Below the pieces are notes generated by a model. The model was not told where the DNA came from. It searched no databases and saw only the letters and a list, made by a program, of their open reading frames with translations. 6,793 bases of DNA from Luminiphilus sp. (GTDB taxonomy: Bacteria; Pseudomonadota; Gammaproteobacteria; Pseudomonadales; Halieaceae), in NCBI GenBank assembly GCA_024638905.1, contig JAHEJH010000061.1, positions 1-6,793 on the forward strand, in the 5' to 3' direction. Below, one piece after another: positions 1-4,715 of the stretch (position 1 is its first letter; each line of letters begins with the position of its first letter). A program made the translations under genes and the position numbers.

Positions 1-424
1 CGATGTTCCAGTTGGCAAAGGTATCGCCGACTGCATAGTCACCCGGTTCCGCCATGACGACGCTGTAGGCATCGCCGCGCGAGACAACTCGTTTCGCTTT
101 GAGTTTTTTCAGCTCTTTCATCACAGTGGGGTTGTACTGCTCTGAACCCAACGCGGTCGCATGGTCACCAAAGAGGTGCCAGTAATAAAGCTCGCCGGGG
201 CCATAGAAGCCCGCCGACGGCACGCAGATACCACCGACCGCCGCATCAATCGACTCTGCGATCGCCTCTCCGCTTCCCTGCACCCATTGCAAGTATTCCG
301 CGGGATCCTTGGTATTCACTGTCAGCACGGACATCGCCGGCCGTGACCAGGCCTGACCGGCCGCCAAAGTCAGCATTAAACCCAGCGCCGCGCTGACCCC
401 AAAAAATGTTTTTGAATTATTCAT
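1..424 (-). CDS. Exported protein, probable alpha/beta-barrel (NIPSNAP-like) fold, 3' end outside window
   Basis: I do not recognise this as a named gene. 141 codons are visible and the frame is open to the window edge, so the C-terminus is missing. Residues 1-25 form a Sec signal peptide: MNNSK, then a hydrophobic stretch rich in A, L and V, with a likely cleavage after AAGQA. The mature part begins with a strand (SVLTV), then a helix (PAEYLQWVQGSGEAIAESI), then strands around residues 62-86 containing GELYYWHLF. This beta-alpha-beta-beta order resembles dimeric alpha/beta barrel proteins and the repeats of the exported protein encoded at 959-1663. Shared fold is my inference, not a clear sequence match. 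The start is set by AAGGAG seven nucleotides upstream of the ATG. The gene is last of the three visible exported-protein genes, 69 nt after the CxxC protein, so co-transcription is likely. One cysteine (residue 67) is visible. The protein should act in the periplasm; its substrate is unknown. Confidence 0.8.
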   Translation of the reverse strand, partial: MNNSKTFFGVSAALGLMLTLAAGQAWSRPAMSVLTVNTKDPAEYLQWVQGSGEAIAESIDAAVGGICVPSAGFYGPGELYYWHLFGDHATALGSEQYNPTVMKELKKLKAKRVVSRGDAYSVVMAEPGDYAVGDTFANWNI

Positions 425-458
425 CGTTTTCTCCTTGCGTCAGTCGAGATTCAAATAC

Positions 459-486
459 GCGGGCCCAGACTGCAAGCGGGCCCAGA
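459..486. repeat. 11-bp direct repeat, period 17, in the gap between two exported-protein genes
   Basis: GCGGGCCCAGA occurs at 459-469 and again, identical, at 476-486. Each copy contains the self-complementary hexamer GGGCCC, so the two copies can also pair with each other as a 6-bp stem around an 11-nt loop in the transcript. It lies just after the stop codon of the 494-889 gene and upstream of the ribosome binding site of the next gene. It may be a weak intercistronic structure or a chance duplication; no U-tract follows it. Confidence 0.6.
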
Positions 487-493
487 ACAACCC

Positions 494-889
494 TCACTCG
501 AACATTTTCATAAAGGCTTCCATATCGTATTGGTTGCCGTAGAGCATGGAGCTGTTTAGCGCCACGTCTGCGGCAATCGCTACTGCGGTTTTGATTTCCT
601 CCTCCGTGGCACCCGCTGCACGGGCAAACGCCGCGTGCGCGGGAATACAGTAAACGCACTTCATCGCCACTGAGGCTGATATCGCTGCAAGCTGCGCGTG
701 CTTGAGCGGAATCGCACCATTGAACACATTTTTCTCCACCGCAGCGTAGTAAGCTTCAGCGGCGGCCTGCTGCGACTCAGGGTGCAGCAAAATAAACGGA
801 TTAGCCGTTTTGACATCCCGCATCGCTTCATCTTCGGCAAACGCCGATACGCCCATCAACAACAGGCATAGCACCATCAAAAATCTCAT
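494..889 (-). CDS. Exported AhpD/carboxymuconolactone decarboxylase-like CxxC protein
   Basis: A 131-residue protein. Residues 1-18 are a signal peptide (MRFLMVLCLLLMGVSAFA, cleavage before EDEA), so it should be periplasmic, whereas classical AhpD and gamma-carboxymuconolactone decarboxylases are cytoplasmic. The core at residues 62-100 is the AhpD/CMD signature: a helix ending in C78-V-Y-C81, then IPAH with H85, then AAFARAAGATEEEI, the typical helix entry after the cysteine pair. In AhpD this C-x-x-C-x3-H unit is the peroxidase/disulfide-reductase centre, with a helix Glu 12 residues before the first Cys acting in proton relay; here that position is Gln66. Spacing of the two Cys and the His is intact, so thiol-disulfide chemistry is plausible, and decarboxylase activity is not supported. 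The start has AAGGAG eight nucleotides upstream. It sits between two other exported-protein genes with 69-nt gaps on both sides. Confidence 0.9.
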   Translation of the reverse strand: MRFLMVLCLLLMGVSAFAEDEAMRDVKTANPFILLHPESQQAAAEAYYAAVEKNVFNGAIPLKHAQLAAISASVAMKCVYCIPAHAAFARAAGATEEEIKTAVAIAADVALNSSMLYGNQYDMEAFMKMFE

Positions 890-897
890 TGGATTTC

Positions 898-909
898 TCC
901 TTAAAAGGA
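898..909 (-). promoter_or_regulatory. Ribosome binding site inside a short inverted repeat
   Basis: The plus strand reads TCCTT AA AAGGA. On the transcript this is TCCTT-TT-AAGGA, and the second arm is the AAGGAG Shine-Dalgarno of the 494-889 gene. The stem is five bp at most with a two-base loop, realistically four bp with a four-base loop, so it could only weakly mask the site. Whether it matters in vivo cannot be judged from sequence. Confidence 0.35.
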
Positions 910-920
910 TTACCGGAATT

Positions 921-946
921 GATCACGCCCCGCTTGGGGCGTGATC
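921..946 (-). terminator. Perfect 11-bp stem-loop between co-directional exported-protein genes
   Basis: GATCACGCCCC (921-931), loop GCTT (932-935), GGGGCGTGATC (936-946): 11 paired bases, no mismatch, GC-rich next to the loop. It starts 12 nt after the stop codon of the 959-1663 gene in the direction of transcription. On the minus strand it is followed by AATTCC, not a U-run, so it is not a canonical intrinsic terminator. More likely it is an intercistronic mRNA-stabilising or attenuating hairpin that sets the ratio of the first gene to the two behind it. The structure is certain; its role is inferred. Confidence 0.6.
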
Positions 947-958
947 TATGATTAAGGT

Positions 959-1663
959 CTAGCGACCGGTGTAATAGAGCGGCTCACCCTGAATGGAACC
1001 GATAGGAGTTGCTGCGCCCGCCGCAGCGGCCTGAAGAAAACGAAACTCCTCGCTCGCCATCACCTTGTCGCCGAAGTCAGCCATGTCGGCCCAATCCTCG
1101 AATGACATGACGTAGTGCACCTTGCCATTGCCGCCTACGCCTTCCTGGTAGATGTTGACCTTGGCACCCATCGCGGTATGCATTTTGGCTGCCTGGGTGA
1201 ACGAGGCATACACGGCCGCGGCTTTTCCGGCATTGGGTTGCCAAACGTACACTCGGTAGGGGCCATCTTGTGCGAAGTCAGCGGCCTTCACCGAATCGTC
1301 CCAATTCAGTGCTTCCATCGACCAGAGCAGAGTGCCAGAAGGGGTCTGGGAGGCTTGTGCCCAGAAGGCCTGCCACTCTTCGTTAGTATTGGTCTGTTTG
1401 GTCTTCGCCCAGTCTTCGCCCGAGTCCCAACGCAAGACGTAGTCAAACGTCGGGTAACCCGAGCTCCCTATGTCCATGCGGAAGATGCCCACCGTCGCGC
1501 CATACTTCTCGTGAATTTTGGCTGCGGTCATCATGCCCTGCACCAAGGCCTCCGGAGAGGAGGAATTGGCCTGCCAACGAAATACTTCGAGTCTCTCGGC
1601 GGTCGCCACGCTGGTGAAACCAGCGAGACAGCACACCGCGACCCAGCGGATGATTGCTTTCAT
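959..1663 (-). CDS. Exported two-repeat alpha/beta-barrel-like protein, function unknown
   Basis: A 234-residue protein that I cannot assign to a named gene. Residues 1-22 are a signal peptide with cleavage after ATA; the Cys pair at 11-12 is inside the hydrophobic core and does not form a good lipobox. The mature chain is an internal duplication: residues 25-105 and 136-216 align with offset 111 over the first half. Matching pieces are FRWQ/YVWQ (28-31 and 139-142), AAKIH/AAKMH (47-51 and 158-162), YGATVGIF/MGAKVNIY (54-61 and 165-172) and DYVLRW/HYVMSF with a two-residue shift. Each half reads beta-alpha-beta-beta-alpha, the ferredoxin-like layout of dimeric alpha/beta barrel proteins, so one chain may form a complete barrel (inference). 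The start is supported by AGGAG seven nucleotides upstream of the ATG. It is the first gene of the exported-protein operon; its promoter must lie in 1664-1872, but I see no convincing minus-strand -35/-10 pair there. Confidence 0.85.
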   Translation of the reverse strand: MKAIIRWVAVCCLAGFTSVATAERLEVFRWQANSSSPEALVQGMMTAAKIHEKYGATVGIFRMDIGSSGYPTFDYVLRWDSGEDWAKTKQTNTNEEWQAFWAQASQTPSGTLLWSMEALNWDDSVKAADFAQDGPYRVYVWQPNAGKAAAVYASFTQAAKMHTAMGAKVNIYQEGVGGNGKVHYVMSFEDWADMADFGDKVMASEEFRFLQAAAAGAATPIGSIQGEPLYYTGR

Positions 1664-1872
1664 ATCGACTCTCCTAATTATGGTTTGCGTTCAGCCCGTT
1701 TCTTGACACTTGTTTTAGTGGCTGATGTCACAATGTACCACTCTGAATGTGAAGGTCACGCGACAGGAGGGTCCCTCACTAGCCGTTAGCAACGGGCGAG
1801 TTCAGACATCTGGGCGAGTAGTCCGATTAAAAAGCGAAGGACATGCCGAGGTGACGGACGTCACCCGGGTGA
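1664..1872. other. Intergenic region with four short palindromes
   Basis: 209 bases between the desaturase stop and the first exported-protein gene, holding no credible gene. Beyond the ribosome binding site at its left edge it contains GAGGG-T-CCCTC (1767-1777), CCGTT-AGC-AACGG (1783-1795), GGTGAC-GGAC-GTCACC (1850-1865) and TCACCCGGGTGA (1861-1872). It also has a short run of T on the minus strand at about 1828-1832. It should hold the 3' end of the desaturase transcript and the promoter of the exported-protein operon. Confidence 0.6.
1850..1872 (-). terminator. Overlapping alternative hairpins immediately after the desaturase stop
   Basis: Three arms overlap: GGTGAC (1850-1855), GTCACC (1860-1865) and GGGTGA (1867-1872). 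The middle arm can pair with either neighbour, as a 6-bp stem with a 4-nt loop or as the perfect palindrome TCACCCGGGTGA, which abuts the stop codon. On the minus strand CTTTTTAAT follows about 17 nt later, too distant for a textbook intrinsic terminator. A transcript end here is plausible but weakly supported. Confidence 0.35.
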
Positions 1873-2811
1873 TTAGACGAGCTGCTTCACCGGTACACCG
1901 CTGCCTACCAGATAAGGCTCGAGCGCCTTGTATAACCGTCGGTAACGGAAAAAAGGCACCTTGGGGTAAAGATGGTGGATCGCGTGATAATTCTGATAGC
2001 CCCACAGCAGCGTCATCACCGTATCGAGCCCTGTTCGCGCCTGATAGACCGTCGTAGTCTGCATTCGCTCTTGTTCAGTGTGCGGGTGATGCACGGACCA
2101 GGCGAAGAGGGTAACCAGCACCGCATTACCGATTAACTGCCCTGCCAGTAGCGTCATTAAAGTGACACCGAGGTCAGCACAAAAGAACAGTACTATCAGG
2201 CGCGTCAGGATGATGGCAATGAACTCGCGCCTCACCGTCACCTTCTCAGCATCTGTGAAGTGCTCAAAGGAAGCCGCAAATAGCCACTCCTTGGGTATAC
2301 CTTTCAGCCACGCGAGCATTAACTGATAGACGTTACTCGCCGAAAGCACCATATCCGGGTCTTCGCTCGGGTGATTGGTCGAACGATGGTGCTTCAGGTG
2401 GGAACGCCGATGGGAAGCGAAGGAAATACCGATGAAGTGGGCCGCGATATACCCCGTCCACTCATTGACCCAGCGACGCTCCAAGCTCATTCCAGTGACC
2501 GCGCCATGAACCGCGTCATGAAGTGGGGTATAGATAGCGTAGGTACACAACGCAATGCCACCCAGCGCCCACCAAGAAAATGTAGGTTCGGTCAGCAAAT
2601 GTGCGACGGCTATAAGGTATATCGTCGCGCAACTCACCAGTAAGAGCAGCGTGGGCCAGGCAAACCCGCCAATATGGCGAATCACAACCTGCTGGGCTTC
2701 TTGTTCGTTACTGACCATTGCGCTCTCGCTACCGTGTTCTCTAAAGCTTTTCACCATCTTCTGCCGGTACAGACGGCGACTCAAGGTGCTACCTTGCCAA
2801 ATACAGGTCAT
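1873..2811 (-). CDS. Membrane di-iron fatty acid desaturase / CrtR-like hydroxylase
   Basis: An integral membrane non-haem di-iron enzyme of the fatty acid desaturase superfamily, 312 residues from the longest start. Histidine boxes in order: H98-DAV-H102, H134-x3-H138-x2-H141-H142, an extra HHPH at 241-244, and H276-x2-H279-H280 within NYHAIHHLYPKVPF. The spacing, the SEDPD that follows box 2 and the HHLYPKVPF tail resemble CrtR-type beta-carotene hydroxylases as well as acyl-lipid desaturases. Substrate cannot be decided. Hydrophobic segments lie near 48-70, 82-97, 118-133, 196-214 and 218-240, so it should sit in the inner membrane and take electrons from ferredoxin or a flavoprotein not seen here. 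Start is uncertain: the first ATG follows an in-frame TAA with no ribosome binding site; Met19 (2757) and Met32 (2718) are alternatives. Met32, just before a short polar tail and the first membrane segment, would give 281 residues, closer to the conserved part. It appears monocistronic. Confidence 0.85.
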   Translation of the reverse strand: MTCIWQGSTLSRRLYRQKMVKSFREHGSESAMVSNEQEAQQVVIRHIGGFAWPTLLLLVSCATIYLIAVAHLLTEPTFSWWALGGIALCTYAIYTPLHDAVHGAVTGMSLERRWVNEWTGYIAAHFIGISFASHRRSHLKHHRSTNHPSEDPDMVLSASNVYQLMLAWLKGIPKEWLFAASFEHFTDAEKVTVRREFIAIILTRLIVLFFCADLGVTLMTLLAGQLIGNAVLVTLFAWSVHHPHTEQERMQTTTVYQARTGLDTVMTLLWGYQNYHAIHHLYPKVPFFRYRRLYKALEPYLVGSGVPVKQLV

Positions 2812-2942
2812 TTATGGCCAACTACGGCATGGAATCCTCGATCCCCAGCCAATGTCTTATTGTCTATCTTCAACGTTACCCAAACGGGCTACGCGTGCCA
2901 GTACGCTAACGCTTTTCGCGACTCGAATCGCTTCTATCCGGT

Positions 2943-2980
2943 GCAAAATGTGACAGCGGGTATCGCCTGTCACTTTTTGC
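2943..2980. terminator. Terminator-like hairpin with A/T flanks, both directions
   Basis: GCAAAA (2943-2948), T, GTGACA (2950-2955), GCG, loop GGTAT, CGC (2964-2966), bulged C, TGTCAC (2968-2973), T, TTTTGC (2975-2980). That gives 15 paired positions with one T-T mismatch and one bulge. On the plus strand the core stem is followed at once by TTTTT, the form of an intrinsic terminator; on the minus strand by ATTTT, so it could work both ways. The location is odd, because it lies upstream of both flanking genes rather than after either. It could end a small leader RNA, insulate the divergent promoters, or be a protein-binding site. Confidence 0.45.
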
Positions 2981-3037
2981 TAAACCGTGGCCAGTTGGAT
3001 TCCAAGTTTTTGCAACGCAGAACCACGGTTTTTGCAA
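2974..3037 (+). repeat. Three TTTTTGC boxes spaced 33 and 22 bases
   Basis: TTTTTGC begins at 2974, 3007 and 3029; the last two extend to TTTTTGCAA. The intervals 33 and 22 are multiples of 11, close to whole helical turns, so all three face one side of the DNA. A reverse-oriented partial copy, GCAAAA, is at 2943. The third box overlaps the candidate -35 of the acetyltransferase. Binding of a regulator is inferred, not shown. Confidence 0.4.
2982..3031. repeat. 9-bp perfect inverted repeat upstream of the acetyltransferase
   Basis: AAACCGTGG (2982-2990) and CCACGGTTT (3023-3031) are exact reverse complements separated by 32 bases. The right arm runs into a T-run, so a transcript entering from the left could form a second terminator-like stem just after the hairpin at 2943-2980. 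The loop contains the TTGGATTCCAA palindrome and the middle TTTTTGC box. Confidence 0.6.
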
Positions 3038-3059
3038 ATCCGTCGATAGCCGGTAAATT
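3032..3059 (+). promoter_or_regulatory. Candidate sigma-70-type promoter for the GNAT gene
   Basis: TTGCAA (3032-3037) matches the -35 consensus at four of six positions, followed by a 16-bp spacer and TAAATT (3054-3059), four of six at -10. Initiation near 3066 would leave a leader of roughly 23 nt to the ATG at 3089. The -35 lies inside the third TTTTTGC box and next to the inverted-repeat arm, so a protein bound there would affect this promoter. Confidence 0.35.
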
Positions 3060-3088
3060 GGTGTCACCGGATCATGAAGGACATCGCC

Positions 3089-3541
3089 ATGAACGCCGCC
3101 ATTCGTCTCGCAGAGGCTCGAGACCTTGATCAGCTCGCTGAACTTTTTGATCAGTACCGGCAATTCTATGAATGCCCGCCGGATCTGGGCGCTGCGAAAA
3201 ACTGGCTTGCGGAAAACCTTGAGCGGGGGCGCTCAACCCTTTTCGCGGCGGATAACGGCTCTCAGCTCCTTGGCTTTACGCAACTGTATCCAGCGCTTTG
3301 CTCAGTGGATCTCGTCGACTACTTTGTACTGTACGACCTTTATGTGATCGAGGCGGCGCGACGACAGGGCATTGCACGCGCTTTAATGAACACGGCGAGT
3401 GAGTGGGCAAAAGCACAGGGCGCTGACCGGCTGGATCTGGAAACCGCGCGCGACAATGGGCCAGGCCAGGCTTTATACAGGGATCTGGGCTACGAACTTG
3501 ATGAGGTATTCCTGAAGTTCAGTCTGGATCTGTCCGACTAA
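3089..3541 (+). CDS. GNAT-family N-acetyltransferase
   Basis: A 150-residue cytoplasmic acetyl-CoA-dependent N-acyltransferase, the usual length for a single GNAT domain. Motif A is at residues 82-100: strand LYDLYVI, then R91-R-Q-G94-I-A96, the pyrophosphate-binding R-x-x-G-x-A loop, then the helix ALMNTASEWAKAQG. Motif B follows at 114-137 with RLDLETARDNGPGQALY and RDLGYE; Tyr130 is at the place of the usual general acid. The acceptor substrate (amino acid, polyamine, antibiotic or protein) cannot be told. I chose the ATG at 3089 because AAGGA lies seven nucleotides before it; the in-frame ATG at 3074 has no ribosome binding site and would add only MKDIA. It is the only plus-strand gene, divergent from the desaturase and convergent with the cyclase, whose stop codon is 13 bases away with no terminator in the gap. 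Confidence 0.92.
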   Translation: MNAAIRLAEARDLDQLAELFDQYRQFYECPPDLGAAKNWLAENLERGRSTLFAADNGSQLLGFTQLYPALCSVDLVDYFVLYDLYVIEAARRQGIARALMNTASEWAKAQGADRLDLETARDNGPGQALYRDLGYELDEVFLKFSLDLSD

Positions 3542-3554
3542 GCATTACCCTTCT

Positions 3555-4670
3555 TCAGACCGTCACCACTTTATTACGGCCCGAGTTTTTCGCCGCGTAT
3601 AAGCCCTCGTCCGCGCGCTTCAAGATCTGATCCACGCTCTGACCCGTCTCGCTATGGGCCACCCCAATACTGATCGTGGTCTTCAGGATCTCTCCCGTGC
3701 CGGCTTCGATCATTTGGCGCAGCGACTCAGCGATAGAAGCGGACTCATCGCGGGTCACACTCTCCACGATCACCAGAAACTCCTCGCCGCCCCATCGGGC
3801 CACCGTATCCTGCACCCGCATGCGGGCCTTCAGGATCTCGGCAATTCTCTGCAGAATGCGATCTCCGGTGTCATGGCCGTGCTGGTCATTGATGGCTTTG
3901 AAATGATCAATATCGATCATCATCACCGCGTACCGGCGCTGTCTAGTAGCAAACAAATTGAGCGCACGCTCTGCAATCCGTCGGTTGGCAATGCCCGTCA
4001 AGGTGTCGGTATTGGCTGCCTTGCGCAATCTATCGACACGCTCTGCCGTTTCTCGCAGCTGGTCACGTTCGCGTACCCAAATGCCCAAAAGCCAGGAAAA
4101 TAATCCGTAGACGCACAAGACCAGTGGGCCGATGCGCCAGTCATTAAGGTACGCGCCCGCCAGCGCCTCTCTGGAACTCCCCAGGTACGCAACGAGCCCC
4201 ATGACCAGACCCGTACCCGCACCGATGTACAAACTGAGTCGGCCCCAAAGCAGCGTGGTAATGATGACCAGTACCGGTGTGTAAAGAAGGCCAATCATGA
4301 CACCAATCATGGCGTCGGCCGGCTCGGCGTAGAGCCATGACACCGACCATCTGATGACAATCAGCATGAGGATGACCACTGCGATAGCGCGGTGCCACAA
4401 CAGGTTCATCCGCGGCCAGGCCAGCAACAAAATCGACAACACGGCGAACCAGCCGCCTGCCAGCAAATTGGAGAAGTCCGTGCGGTAGCCAAGGAAAGCC
4501 GAGACCAAAACAGCCCCAGCCAGCGCCCAGGCAAACAGCATGAGCACTCTCAGCATGCGCGATGCAGAACGTTGGTCAACTTCTGCTGCGCTGAATGCCT
4601 TGCCGTCTTCACCCGGCACGCCATATTCCGTTGGCAACCCGAGCAACTGGGTGGTCGTCTCCTGACTCAT
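3555..4670 (-). CDS. Six-TM membrane diguanylate cyclase (GGDEF domain)
   Basis: A 371-residue protein that should make c-di-GMP from two GTP. Residues 1-39 are a polar cytoplasmic tail. About six hydrophobic segments follow (near 40-60, 70-86, 94-112, 120-141, 145-163, 180-198), forming an unassigned sensor region, then a charged coiled-coil linker (199-218). The GGDEF domain starts at D222-TLTGIANRR and continues with MIDIDHFKAIND (251-262), GHDTGDRIL and W-GGEEF at 294-298. The active site is intact in its GGEEF form. R285-V-Q-D288, five residues before GGEEF, is a complete RxxD inhibitory site, so product feedback is expected. No EAL or HD-GYP domain is present. The ATG at 4670 is the first start after an in-frame stop; no clear Shine-Dalgarno precedes it, the nearest purine-rich run (CAGGGA) being about 19 nt away. 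It lies 45 nt after the acyl-CoA dehydrogenase stop, so read-through or coupled translation is likely. Confidence 0.95.
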   Translation of the reverse strand: MSQETTTQLLGLPTEYGVPGEDGKAFSAAEVDQRSASRMLRVLMLFAWALAGAVLVSAFLGYRTDFSNLLAGGWFAVLSILLLAWPRMNLLWHRAIAVVILMLIVIRWSVSWLYAEPADAMIGVMIGLLYTPVLVIITTLLWGRLSLYIGAGTGLVMGLVAYLGSSREALAGAYLNDWRIGPLVLCVYGLFSWLLGIWVRERDQLRETAERVDRLRKAANTDTLTGIANRRIAERALNLFATRQRRYAVMMIDIDHFKAINDQHGHDTGDRILQRIAEILKARMRVQDTVARWGGEEFLVIVESVTRDESASIAESLRQMIEAGTGEILKTTISIGVAHSETGQSVDQILKRADEGLYAAKNSGRNKVVTV

Positions 4671-4715
4671 GCGCGGAGTCTGCGTGTCCCTGCGAACTTA
4701 CTCAAGCTGGCTGCG

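Larger units (their letters stand above)
2812..3088. other. Divergent intergenic region with nested inverted repeats and TTTTTGC boxes
   Basis: The region separates the desaturase (minus) from the acetyltransferase (plus), so it must hold both promoters. The half next to the desaturase (2812-2940) shows no clear signal. The half next to the acetyltransferase (2943-3059) holds two inverted repeats, the short palindrome TTGGA-T-TCCAA (2995-3005), three TTTTTGC boxes and one promoter candidate, listed separately. No tRNA or credible ORF is seen. Confidence 0.6.

Noticed and set aside
1703..1731. Perfect TTGACA on the plus strand as a promoter
   Set aside because: The hexamer 17 bases later is TGTCAC, a poor -10, and the only plus-strand frames beyond it are shadows of the desaturase. 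It could be an operator for the minus-strand operon but nothing shows this.
1115..1789. A 224-codon open frame on the plus strand, antisense to the exported two-repeat protein
   Set aside because: It lies almost wholly opposite a well-supported gene with signal peptide, ribosome binding site and internal repeat. Its product is rich in C, H, G and R with no domain, typical of a GC-rich antisense frame.
2822..2830. Two-codon upstream ORF (ATG CCG TAG, minus strand) preceded by GAGG, just before the desaturase
   Set aside because: Such a short frame arises easily by chance, and the desaturase start itself is unsettled.
2674..3129. A 151-codon plus-strand frame across the divergent intergenic region
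   Set aside because: It overlaps the desaturase N-terminus antisense and the acetyltransferase start, and shows no domain or coding-like composition.
3542..3554. A shared terminator between the convergent acetyltransferase and cyclase genes
   Set aside because: The gap is 13 bases and I find no stem with a T-run there or just inside either 3' end.
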